From a bacterium (GTDB taxonomy: Bacteria; Fidelibacterota; Marinisomatia; Marinisomatales; UBA1611), in assembly GCA_004321745.1 (NCBI GenBank), contig SGYO01000001.1, positions 156,525 through 220,524 on the forward strand: a DNA stretch of 64,000 nucleotides, given 5' to 3'. The notes below the pieces were generated by a model that saw only the letters and a program-made list of their open reading frames with translations, was not told the origin of the DNA and made no database searches. Below, piece after piece: positions 20,590 to 31,187 of this stretch. The position numbers were made by a program, and so were the translations under genes. Every line of letters begins with the position of its first letter. Position 1 is the stretch's first letter.

Positions 20590-21354
20590 TCAAAGCACTT
20601 TCACAGATTCATTGTATGGTTTTTTATCTAAAACTGGGACCTGGGCATCTTTTTTAGGAAAACCTATAGGTATAAGTAAATATGCTTTTTCATTTTTAGG
20701 TCTTTCTAATATCTTTTCAAGAAACCCCATAGGACTAGGGGTATGAGTTAAACAAACCAGCCCGGCATTTTGAATTGCGGCAAGTAAAAAACCAGATGCA
20801 ATACCAACTGACTCATTAACATAATAGTTTTTTCTTTTCTTGCTCCCGCTGTTGTCATATGACTGTCTAAAAACGATGATCAATGCAGGCGCTTCTTCAA
20901 GAAATGGCTTTTCCCAATTAGTTTCGAATTTATTTAAATCCTTTAACCATTCATCAGTGGCTCTTTTTTCATAGAACTTTTTTTCTTCTTGTTCTGCCGC
21001 AATCCTAATTTTCTTTTTTAAGCCTTTGCTGTTTACAACCACAAAACTCCACGGCTGTTTATTCGCTCCAGATGGAGAGCTTATTGCAGTTTTTAAAATA
21101 TTTTTTATTACTATATCTGGAATTGCCTTAGATGAAAAATCTCTGATACTCCTCCTACTTAACATCAGCTGCATAAAATTATGAGAATGCTCAAACATTT
21201 CTTGATCATTTTTTTTCTTATAATTATATCGTTTAAATTTCATAAATATATATTCATTTTCATCCATATAAATATAACAATAGCATAAAAGAATTGTTTG
21301 ATAAGAATCAAGAGATTGAATTTTTATAAATGAATGTTTATTAATTTCAAACAA
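20590..21354 (-). CDS. Nitroreductase-family protein (true start may be internal)
   Basis: LSRRSIRDFSSKAIPD, SSPSGANKQPWSFVVV, ASGFLLAAIQNAGLVCLTHTPSPMGFL. Confidence 0.88.
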   Translation of the reverse strand: MFEINKHSFIKIQSLDSYQTILLCYCYIYMDENEYIFMKFKRYNYKKKNDQEMFEHSHNFMQLMLSRRSIRDFSSKAIPDIVIKNILKTAISSPSGANKQPWSFVVVNSKGLKKKIRIAAEQEEKKFYEKRATDEWLKDLNKFETNWEKPFLEEAPALIIVFRQSYDNSGSKKRKNYYVNESVGIASGFLLAAIQNAGLVCLTHTPSPMGFLEKILERPKNEKAYLLIPIGFPKKDAQVPVLDKKPYNESVKVL

Positions 21355-21374
21355 GTTTTATCTAATTAAACTTT

Positions 21375-21572
21375 ATGAAGCATACTCTTCGAATCGCGCT
21401 TGGAATCATTTTGGTTATCATTGGTTTGATAGGCGGCTTAATTCCTATTTTCCAAGGATGGTTGTTTGGCATCCCAGGCTTAATTATTTTGGCTGATTAT
21501 TTTCCTCCAATAAAACGATTACTTACCTGGGCTAAAAAAAAAGCAGGTTATAAAGAAAAATCTGAGAGCTAA
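21375..21572 (+). CDS. Small PGPGW/DUF454-like membrane protein
   Basis: 65 aa; IALGIILVIIGLIGGLIPIFQGWLFGIPGLIILA. Confidence 0.6.
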   Translation: MKHTLRIALGIILVIIGLIGGLIPIFQGWLFGIPGLIILADYFPPIKRLLTWAKKKAGYKEKSES

Positions 21573-21651
21573 TAACAATAGACCTTTAATTGAAAGACTA
21601 GTTTGATTAATCTTCAGTGCTATTTAATCAAAAAATTTAATGTTTTTATAA

Positions 21652-22956
<1,305 letters not shown>

Positions 22957-22959
22957 TCA

Positions 22960-25299
22960 ATGGGTTTTACGAAAGAAATAATTGATCTTTCAGGGCTAGA
23001 CGATAATCAGATAAAAAGTAAACTTTCTGAATTAAATATAGCTCTTACTCCTGAAGAAGGGAAAAAGATTCAAAATGAAATGCTTGGCAGGCCCCCTTCT
23101 CTTGCAGAGCTAGTGTTATTTTCTATCCAAGGATCAGAACACTGCTCATACAAAAGCAGTCGAAATCACTTAAAACAATTCATTACAGAGAGCCCGGATG
23201 TTGTTCTGGGCGCAAAAGAGGATGCTGGTGTGGTTGCAATCACCACAGACAAAAAAGGACATCGATGGTGCGTTGTAATGAGTCACGAATCTCATAATCA
23301 CCCTTCTCAGATCGTACCGTATGAAGGCGCTGCAACAGGAGTAGGCGGAAATGTTCGAGATGTAATGTGCATGGGGGCAGAAGTAATTGCCTGTTCAGAT
23401 TCATTTCGATTTGGTGAAATAGATAGTAATAAAACAAAGTGGATACATGATGGGGTTGTTTCCGGGGTTGCTGGTTACGGGAACCCTTTAGGAATTCCTA
23501 ATATTGGTGGAGATATATATTATGACAGCGGATATAATGATAACTGTCTCGTTACGTTAGTAACCTTAGGAATAGTAAGAGAGGATCATATCATTCACTC
23601 CTATGCTCCTAAAAAATCAAACGGGTATGATTTGATTTTATTAGGTAAGCCAACAGACAATAGCGGCTTTGGAGGTGCAAGCTTTGCTTCGTTAGAACTA
23701 GAGGAAGAAAAAAAAGAACAAAATAAAGGAGCTGTGCAAGAGCCAAATGCATTTCTAGAAAGGCACTTGCTTAAATCTACCTACTCTTTATTTAAATATT
23801 TACAAAAGAACAACTTGTGTGAAAAAGTAGGCTTTAAAGATTTAGGAGCTGGCGGTGTAGCTTGTGCAAGCGTTGAACTGGCTGAAACATCAGGATATGG
23901 ATCTGAAGTATGGCTAGATAAAGTTCATATTGGAATGAATGATTTACATCCAAGTGTGTATTTGTGTTCAGAAACACAAGAGCGATTTATGTGGGTCAGC
24001 CCTCCAGAGTTAACAGAAAAAATAGTTAAACACTATAACAAAGATTTTGATCTACCTAATGTATCTTCAGGAGCAAGAGCATCCGTGATAGGTAAGATTC
24101 AAGATGATAAAAATTATGTAGTGTATAATAATGGTGAAAAGATTGTAGACGCTCTTGCTGAGGAAGTGACAAAAGGATTTATATATGACAGAGAATATAT
24201 AAACCCAGATAATGTTTTTAAAGAACCTAAAATTTCTACCCCTGAAGATTTAAATATTACACTCAAGAAAATGATCTCTCATGAAAACATTGCATCAAGA
24301 TCCGTTGTTTTTGAATCTTATGATAAGCAAGTACAGGGAAGAACCATAATAGAATCAGGCATGAGTGATGCTGGTGTTATGGCCCCATTTAACAGTGATG
24401 AATACCCAAAAGAAATCAGAAAGGTTGGAATTGCCCTTTCCACAGATCATAATCCAAACCAAAGTAAAATAAATCCATATCTAGGTGGAATGAATGCAAC
24501 GCTTGAAGCGATGAGGAATGTCGCTGCTGTAGGCGCTACTCCACATGCTTTATCAGATTGTCTCTGTTTTGGTAACCCAGAAAAGCCTCATCAAATGTGG
24601 GAATTTGTTGAAGCAGTAAAAGGGGTTTCTGATGCATCCAAAGGAGTAAAATTAAAAGAACACCCAGAGTCTCCTACCCCGATAATAGCAGGCAATGTCA
24701 GCTTTTATAACGAATCAAAATCAAACTCAATACCACCTAGCCCAATTATTAGTTGTTTGGGGAAAATGGACAGTGTGGATAGGGCAATCACTATGTCCTT
24801 TAAAAAAATTAATTCAAAAATATTTATGGTAGGAAAAAGAAAAGATGAACTTGGAGGAAGCTTATATTATAGTCTTTTTGGTGAGTTAGGAGCTAATGTC
24901 CCGAGCCCAGATTTGAATGAAGTTAAAGATCAAATATATGCTATCACAGATTGTATTGATAATAAACTAATTGAATCATGTCATGATATTTCTGATGGTG
25001 GAATTGCTGTTGCATTATCTGAAATGACTTTTGAAAATAATATTGGATGCTCAGTCACTATACCAGGAACATTATCAATGGAAAAGTTGCTCTTTTCAGA
25101 AACTGGTGGCTTTATCATTGAAGTAGAAGATTCAAAGACTGAAAACGTAAATGAGGTTTTTAATAACCATAATATCAATTTGGAGTTAATTGGAGAAACC
25201 TCCAAAGATCAAAAATTAGTAATCAACGATGCAATCAATATGGAAGTTGAAGAAATGAAAAGTCTCTGGACTAATGGGCTCCGAGAAAAAATAAAATAA
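22960..25299 (+). CDS. purL: Phosphoribosylformylglycinamidine synthase subunit PurL
   Basis: ESHNHPSQIVPYEGAATGVGGNVRDVMCMGA; small PurL length (779 aa). Confidence 0.97.
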   Translation: MGFTKEIIDLSGLDDNQIKSKLSELNIALTPEEGKKIQNEMLGRPPSLAELVLFSIQGSEHCSYKSSRNHLKQFITESPDVVLGAKEDAGVVAITTDKKGHRWCVVMSHESHNHPSQIVPYEGAATGVGGNVRDVMCMGAEVIACSDSFRFGEIDSNKTKWIHDGVVSGVAGYGNPLGIPNIGGDIYYDSGYNDNCLVTLVTLGIVREDHIIHSYAPKKSNGYDLILLGKPTDNSGFGGASFASLELEEEKKEQNKGAVQEPNAFLERHLLKSTYSLFKYLQKNNLCEKVGFKDLGAGGVACASVELAETSGYGSEVWLDKVHIGMNDLHPSVYLCSETQERFMWVSPPELTEKIVKHYNKDFDLPNVSSGARASVIGKIQDDKNYVVYNNGEKIVDALAEEVTKGFIYDREYINPDNVFKEPKISTPEDLNITLKKMISHENIASRSVVFESYDKQVQGRTIIESGMSDAGVMAPFNSDEYPKEIRKVGIALSTDHNPNQSKINPYLGGMNATLEAMRNVAAVGATPHALSDCLCFGNPEKPHQMWEFVEAVKGVSDASKGVKLKEHPESPTPIIAGNVSFYNESKSNSIPPSPIISCLGKMDSVDRAITMSFKKINSKIFMVGKRKDELGGSLYYSLFGELGANVPSPDLNEVKDQIYAITDCIDNKLIESCHDISDGGIAVALSEMTFENNIGCSVTIPGTLSMEKLLFSETGGFIIEVEDSKTENVNEVFNNHNINLELIGETSKDQKLVINDAINMEVEEMKSLWTNGLREKIK

Positions 25300-26342
25300 T
25301 GAACAATAAAAAAACAGATTATAAATCTGCAGGTGTAGATATCAAAGCAGGCAATGAAGCTGTAGACTTAATTAAAGAAAAAGTTAAAAGTACTCACACA
25401 AAAGAGGTGCTCACTGGCATTGGAAGTTTCGGATCATTATATAGTATTAAAGAAATATTATCAGACTACGCAAACCCCGTCTTGGTTCAAAGCATTGATG
25501 GTGTAGGGACTAAAACAATCATTGCCAGAAAAATGAAAAAATTTAACACAATCGGCATAGATCTTTTGAGTGCATGTGCTAACGATATTTTGGTAATGGG
25601 CGCAAAACCTTTAACATTTCTAGATTACATTGCAAATGATAAACTAAACCCTATAATTGTTGATAAAATTGTCGAGGGAATGACCAGAGCATGCAAAGAA
25701 ACTGGCGTATCACTTGTTGGTGGAGAAACCGCTGAAATGCCAGACACATATTTACCAGGCGAACATGATCTTGTTGGCGTTATAACAGGCATAGTTGATA
25801 AAGATAAAATTATAACTGGTAAAAACATTTCACCAGGTGATGTTTTAGTAGGATTGCCATCAAATGGCTTACATACAAATGGGTATTCACTGGCAAGAAA
25901 AATTTTCTTTAAAGATATGGAATATAGTGTTGATACATACCTTGAAGGTCTTAATAATACAGTTGGAGCAGCACTACTAGAGCCACATATAAACTATACT
26001 AACCATGTTTTTAAATTGTTAAATGATAAAATCAATATAAAAGGAATTGCACATATTACCGGCGGAGGCTTAACAGAAAACATACCCCGCATATTGCCTA
26101 ATGGGTGCTCAGTAAAAATTCAAAAAGGGACTTGGCCATCCCTACCAATATTTGATACTCTAAAAGATCTTGGCAATGTTGAAGAAGAGGAAATGTACCA
26201 AGCATTTAACATGGGTATTGGTATGGTTTTTATTGTAGATAGTGATATGGTGGATTCTATAGAAAAAGCGTTAGATAACATTACAAATATCTATACAATT
26301 GGTGAAGTAATTGAAGGTGAAAATATAGTTCACTATAACTAA
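25299..26342 (+). CDS. purM: Phosphoribosylformylglycinamidine cyclo-ligase
   Basis: YKSAGVDIKAGNEAV, SIDGVGTKTIIA, GGETAEMPDTY, HITGGGLTENIPRILP; overlaps the purL stop. Confidence 0.97.
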   Translation: MNNKKTDYKSAGVDIKAGNEAVDLIKEKVKSTHTKEVLTGIGSFGSLYSIKEILSDYANPVLVQSIDGVGTKTIIARKMKKFNTIGIDLLSACANDILVMGAKPLTFLDYIANDKLNPIIVDKIVEGMTRACKETGVSLVGGETAEMPDTYLPGEHDLVGVITGIVDKDKIITGKNISPGDVLVGLPSNGLHTNGYSLARKIFFKDMEYSVDTYLEGLNNTVGAALLEPHINYTNHVFKLLNDKINIKGIAHITGGGLTENIPRILPNGCSVKIQKGTWPSLPIFDTLKDLGNVEEEEMYQAFNMGIGMVFIVDSDMVDSIEKALDNITNIYTIGEVIEGENIVHYN

Positions 26343-26386
26343 ACAAATTTCGTAATGTTATCCAATAATATAATGTAAGGGATTTT

Positions 26387-28288
26387 ATGCAAAACGATTC
26401 AAAATTATTGCCAGAATTAAATTTAAGAGTAATTGTTTTAGGTTTATTGTTATCTGTAATAATGGGGTCGGCAAATGTTTACCTCGGACTTAAAGCGGGC
26501 ATGACCGTTTCAGCTTCTATCCCTGCAGCTGTTCTTGGTATGTTAGCTTTAAAATATTTTTCCAGAATGAGTGGAACCTCGAACTCAATTTTAGAAGCGA
26601 ATCAAATTCAGACAGCTGCTTCTGCAGGTGAATCTCTAGCAGCAGGAATAATTTTCACAATGCCAGCATTAATATTAATCGGCGTCTGGCAGTCATTTGA
26701 TATGTATCTTACAACTGTAATTGCTTTTACAGGAGGACTACTTGGTATATTGTTTATGATCCCAATGAGACAGGTTTTCATTGTAAAAAATGAAGACAAC
26801 CTGCAATACCCTGAAGGATTAGCATGTGCATCTGTACTTGAAGCTGGACAAAATGATGCTGAATCGGATAGTGCAACATCAATTATTAGAGGAGCCCTAG
26901 TTGGTGGTGCATTTAAAGGATTGATTTCATTTGCTGGGGTTCTTAAAGGCAATCTAGAAACAGCAATGCTAAGTGGAAGCAGAATATTCTTCTTTGGTAG
27001 CGATATATCTCCAGCTCTACTTGCTGTGGGATTCATCGTTCGACTAAATGTCGCTGTGCTTATTTTTATTGGTGGTTCCATAGGGTGGTTAATAGGCATA
27101 CCTTTGTTGGGTGGCGGATTAGACTATATATCACACCCTGCTGATGGGGCATGGGCTCTTTGGTCTACAAAAATAAGATACATAGGTGTTGGAGCCATGG
27201 TAATTGGTGGTATGGCCTCAATCTTTAAAGTGAGAAAAGGATTAATTGATGCTATTAAAATATTGCGGAAAAGCCAAATAAATTCAGATCAAAGCAACAC
27301 TCCCTTAAATGAACAGAATATATCAGCAAAGGCAATTAATATATTTTCTGTAATTGCTATAGTCTTGGTTGGCGGCGTTTATTTTTACATTACCAATAAT
27401 GCAGCAATTGCTGCAATTACAACGATAATCATGATTGTAATGGCATTCTTTTTTACTGCAGTTGCATCCTATATTGTAGGTCTGGTTGGAAACTCAAATT
27501 CTCCAGTTTCAGGCATGACAATTACTGCAGTACTATTTACTGGTGGCATGCTCTATATTTTTGGTTTTTCTGGGACAGAGGGAATGATAGCTACGCTCGG
27601 TGTAGCTGCAATAGTATGCTGTGCTGCATGTACTTCAGGAGATGTTTGCAATGACCTTAAAACTGGTCAAATTGTAGGAGCAACTCCTTATAGACAACAA
27701 ACAATGCAAATCGCTGGCGTTGCAGTTGCTTCTCTAGTAATGGCTCCGATCATGCAATTGCTTCATGAAAACACTCCAGGCGGGATTGGCGGTAGAGAAC
27801 TTGCAGCACCTCAAGCAGGCTTATTTGCAAGCCTTGCAAAAGGCTTTTTTGGGGACGGCGTTCTTCCTTGGAACATGATTTTAATTGGATGTGCACTCGG
27901 AATTATAATTCTTATAATTGACTCTATTCTCGAGACAAAAGATAGCGATTTTAGACTTCACCTTATGCCTGTTGCTGTTGGTATTTATCTACCTTTTGGG
28001 CTATCTACCCCAATTCTTATAGGTGGAGTAATGGCTCATTTCATTCTATCAGAGAATAAAACAAAAGGAGAACCAGACAGTATACTTCAAAGAGGAATTC
28101 TCTTATCATCTGGCTTAATCGCAGGAGAGTCATTAATGGGAATCTTACTAGCATTTATTGCTGGAGCTGGAATTAAAAATCTTAACCTGGGCATTGATCC
28201 TAACGTAACCAGTGGATTAACACTTATCATTGCAATAATCACAGTTTATTGGATCTACATTCAGTCAAAACCAAAATTATTAAAATAG
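26387..28288 (+). CDS. OPT-family oligopeptide transporter
   Basis: LGLKAGMTVSASIPAAVLGM; NEDNLQYPEGLACASVLEAG; many TMs. Confidence 0.92.
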   Translation: MQNDSKLLPELNLRVIVLGLLLSVIMGSANVYLGLKAGMTVSASIPAAVLGMLALKYFSRMSGTSNSILEANQIQTAASAGESLAAGIIFTMPALILIGVWQSFDMYLTTVIAFTGGLLGILFMIPMRQVFIVKNEDNLQYPEGLACASVLEAGQNDAESDSATSIIRGALVGGAFKGLISFAGVLKGNLETAMLSGSRIFFFGSDISPALLAVGFIVRLNVAVLIFIGGSIGWLIGIPLLGGGLDYISHPADGAWALWSTKIRYIGVGAMVIGGMASIFKVRKGLIDAIKILRKSQINSDQSNTPLNEQNISAKAINIFSVIAIVLVGGVYFYITNNAAIAAITTIIMIVMAFFFTAVASYIVGLVGNSNSPVSGMTITAVLFTGGMLYIFGFSGTEGMIATLGVAAIVCCAACTSGDVCNDLKTGQIVGATPYRQQTMQIAGVAVASLVMAPIMQLLHENTPGGIGGRELAAPQAGLFASLAKGFFGDGVLPWNMILIGCALGIIILIIDSILETKDSDFRLHLMPVAVGIYLPFGLSTPILIGGVMAHFILSENKTKGEPDSILQRGILLSSGLIAGESLMGILLAFIAGAGIKNLNLGIDPNVTSGLTLIIAIITVYWIYIQSKPKLLK

Positions 28289-28293
28289 TTAAC

Positions 28294-28324
28294 AAAAAAG
28301 CCCCAAGTTTTTTGGGGCTTTTTT
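28294..28324. terminator. Bidirectional intrinsic terminator between OPT transporter and fliG-like operon
   Basis: AAAAAAGCCCCAAGTTTTTTGGGGCTTTTTT. Confidence 0.92.
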
Positions 28325-28349
28325 AAAAATGATAAAAAGAGCTTGAATG

Positions 28350-29294
28350 CTATTCGATCATCTCTCCGCCACCCATCATATCCGCTAAATTAAAAGCGCC
28401 TTCTTTTTCCATAGCTTTAGCCGCAGTAACAATAATTTTTCTAGCGTCATCAACTTCTCTTTTGGGCTTTGGACCTTCAACGGGCTCAAACATAGCTTGT
28501 TTTTTCTGAGGTAAGTTACCAATAACTCTGTCAACTGTCTCTTGTTCAATTCCTTTCAATGCCATCGCTAATGCATCAAGTTCAACACTATTACAAAGAT
28601 CTCTTAGGATTCCATCAGGGAAGTTCGCTAAAATATCCTCAAAGGTTAGAACTAACATTTTAACATCTTTATATAATTCAGGATTTTCATTTTGAAGAGT
28701 TTGCATATATCTTTCAGCTTCATCTGCACCCATCTCTCCTATTAGATCAGCAATCTCTTTGGCTCCTCCTCTAGAAAACTCAACTGGCTTGGGTAAGTAA
28801 GATGCTTTTTCTTTTAGTTTACCCGCAACTTCTACTATCGCTTCTAAAGGAACATCCTGTAAACTACCAAGTTCAATTAATACTTTCCCTTTTTCTTCAG
28901 GCTTCATGCGTTCTAAAATAGACATTCTTTTGGAAGAATCTAGCTGAGCTAATGCTATAGCAATTACCGGGACATCTTCATTTGCAAGTAATGCAACAAG
29001 CTGTTCATCAGTCATTTCAGTTAAAAATTCAAATGGCTTGATTGGTCCTTCGTCCTCGTCATCTCCGCCTTCTTCAGAAAATTGTTCACTTAAAAAACCA
29101 AAATAGAATTCTTCCATTATTCGTCTTTTCAAAGTAAATGAGACGCTATCCATTTCTCGAATGGTAGCTCTTATTTTTCTTACCTCAGTACGAGATAAAC
29201 CCTTAATAAGAGACATAGCAAGGCTTTCACCTAATACTGAAAAAAGAATTGCGACTTTATGTAGCCCTGATAGGCGATTATAATCTGTTATCAT
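28350..29294 (-). CDS. fliG-like: FliG-like motor protein
   Basis: FliG_N (LSGLHKVAILFSVLGESLAMSLIKGLSRTEVRKIRATI), FliG_M (LTEMTDEQLVALLANEDVPVIAIALAQLDSSKRMSILERMKPEEKGKVLIEL), FliG_C (TFEDILANFPDGILRDLCNSVELDALAMALKGIEQE). Confidence 0.92.
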   Translation of the reverse strand: MITDYNRLSGLHKVAILFSVLGESLAMSLIKGLSRTEVRKIRATIREMDSVSFTLKRRIMEEFYFGFLSEQFSEEGGDDEDEGPIKPFEFLTEMTDEQLVALLANEDVPVIAIALAQLDSSKRMSILERMKPEEKGKVLIELGSLQDVPLEAIVEVAGKLKEKASYLPKPVEFSRGGAKEIADLIGEMGADEAERYMQTLQNENPELYKDVKMLVLTFEDILANFPDGILRDLCNSVELDALAMALKGIEQETVDRVIGNLPQKKQAMFEPVEGPKPKREVDDARKIIVTAAKAMEKEGAFNLADMMGGGEMIE

Positions 29295-29312
29295 ATCTAA
29301 AACCTCCTACCC

Positions 29313-31166
29313 TTACTTTTCTTTCTGTTCAGAACCATCACTATCTGCATCAGCAGCGGGAGTCTCTTGCTCAGATTCAGCTGGCGGTGTAGGTTCTGGT
29401 TGCTCTAACCATTCTTTTACTATCGTGGTAGTTCTATCCGGCTGGCCTACACTCATAGATACAACGGATTTGCGTATATCATTTATTTCACTCCTGACCA
29501 CATCTGGATCATTATCACTCGATGGTGGCAACGAACTTTCAGGCTGAGATTCTTCTTTATCAGCGCCTGTTACTTCTTGATCAGCGGACTGCTCAGGCTG
29601 AGGTGCAGGTGGCGTAACTACAGGCTCCTCAGACTGAGACTTTGATGCTGGTTCTTCAGTTTTTGAATTTTGTTTAGACTCTTTATCTTTACTTGGCACC
29701 TCTCTTCTTTTCCTTCTTGGTCTACGTGGTGGTGGAGGCATCATCCAAGGAGGAACAGGTGCTTGCCTGCTATTATTTCTTAATAAAACAAACATTAAAG
29801 CTGCTATCAAAATAAATACTAAAGCACCAAGAATAATTAAGATGATAAAAGTATTTCCACTTTCTTTTTCCATATCCTGATGCAACTTGTCTAACTCTTC
29901 CTGAACGCTATCAAGTTCGCGAATCTTGTCAGCAATTTCTTGTTCTCTTTCCTCTTTCTGTTTTTCTCTCTCAGCCATTTCAGCTTGAATTTTACGCTTT
30001 GCTTTAACTTCTTCATCCTTAGATTTTGAAACAACTGCAGTTTGAAGTGATTTTGCTAACTCATCTAACTCAGTACTAAGGCTAACATACCTTAGAGAAT
30101 CTATACGTTCTTGCTTGCTAACACTTTTTAAACTATCACGTTTTTCGGCGCTCTTAAGCATTGATTTCAAAGCAACAATTTCATCGTTTAATTTCTTAAG
30201 CTTTAATGAGTCTCTTAAAAGCATGTCTTTTTTCTCTTGCGCATAAGCGCGATCTTTGGCTTGCTGCTCTAGTTGTGAAATTTGTCCCTCAAAAAACTTT
30301 CTATCATCTTCTCTTCTAGCAGACTCTTCTTCTCTGTATCTAGTTAATTCATCCTTCCAGGTAGCATCTTGAGTATTTTCTTCAATTTCTCTTTTTTGCT
30401 CAAGAAGTTCAATTTTTTCTGCTATGTTTTTCAGCATGATCTGTTCAGCTGAGCGCTGATCTCTTCTTTCTCTAAAACTAGCTGTCATTATAGTTAGCTT
30501 ATCACCGCGGTTTCTATCAAATTTTGCTGCAGCCATAGTTAACTGTCTGATATTTTCGATAAGCTCTGGAGCAGCTCCCTCCTGCAAAATTAAACTAATA
30601 TACATCTTTTTTACTTCAGCTCTCGATGGCCTTGTCCTTGATAAAATCTTATCAACCCGAGGTTCGTTTGAACTACTACTCTCATCAGTAACTTCAATTG
30701 GTTTCTTTGTTTCAACTGACATTACTGGGGGCTTTGGTTCTTCGGCTTTTTTTGAAGCTTTATTTGAATTCGTAAAATCCATCTCAAACCCTGGGATTGG
30801 TAACCCGACAGAGTAACCAGATTGACTAGATTCTTCTTCTGATTCTATTGCTTGCTGAATACTTGATAAAGATTCCTCTACAATGGTCTTCTCCTTAGGC
30901 ATATCATTAGAAGACTGATTTGAATTTTTTTCTGACAAAACTGTGATTTGCTCTTCAACTTCATCGCTAATATCTAGATCAATATCAACATTAATAACAT
31001 ATTTATTACTGTCAATAATCTTAGAAAGAGCATCTTTGATTCTTTCTCTTATATTATTTTCTACCATAAGCTTTTGTGCTAGGTAGCCAGACCCTTGGCC
31101 TATTAAAAAAGCAGACAGTAAGAAAACCGCTAATCTTCTTTTAATATTTGAAACTATTTTTATCAT
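29313..31166 (-). CDS. fliF-like: FliF-like MS-ring protein, RBM3-only with coiled-coil insertion
   Basis: N-terminal TM; RBM3-like halves (VENNIRERIKDALSKIIDSNKYVINVDIDLDI and VKKMYISLILQEG...ENIRQLTMAAAKFDRNRGDKLTIMTASF); long charged coiled coil; second TM (NTFIILIILGALVFILIAALMFVLL); C-terminal FliG-binding-like helix (VRSEINDIRKSVVSMSVGQPDRTTTIVKEWLEQ). Confidence 0.82.
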   Translation of the reverse strand: MIKIVSNIKRRLAVFLLSAFLIGQGSGYLAQKLMVENNIRERIKDALSKIIDSNKYVINVDIDLDISDEVEEQITVLSEKNSNQSSNDMPKEKTIVEESLSSIQQAIESEEESSQSGYSVGLPIPGFEMDFTNSNKASKKAEEPKPPVMSVETKKPIEVTDESSSSNEPRVDKILSRTRPSRAEVKKMYISLILQEGAAPELIENIRQLTMAAAKFDRNRGDKLTIMTASFRERRDQRSAEQIMLKNIAEKIELLEQKREIEENTQDATWKDELTRYREEESARREDDRKFFEGQISQLEQQAKDRAYAQEKKDMLLRDSLKLKKLNDEIVALKSMLKSAEKRDSLKSVSKQERIDSLRYVSLSTELDELAKSLQTAVVSKSKDEEVKAKRKIQAEMAEREKQKEEREQEIADKIRELDSVQEELDKLHQDMEKESGNTFIILIILGALVFILIAALMFVLLRNNSRQAPVPPWMMPPPPRRPRRKRREVPSKDKESKQNSKTEEPASKSQSEEPVVTPPAPQPEQSADQEVTGADKEESQPESSLPPSSDNDPDVVRSEINDIRKSVVSMSVGQPDRTTTIVKEWLEQPEPTPPAESEQETPAADADSDGSEQKEK

Positions 31167-31187
31167 GAAATACTCCTCGGTATGTAT

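Noticed and set aside
26608-27099. 163 aa minus-strand ORF inside the OPT transporter
   Set aside because: Antisense shadow of a strongly supported CDS; no recognisable domain.
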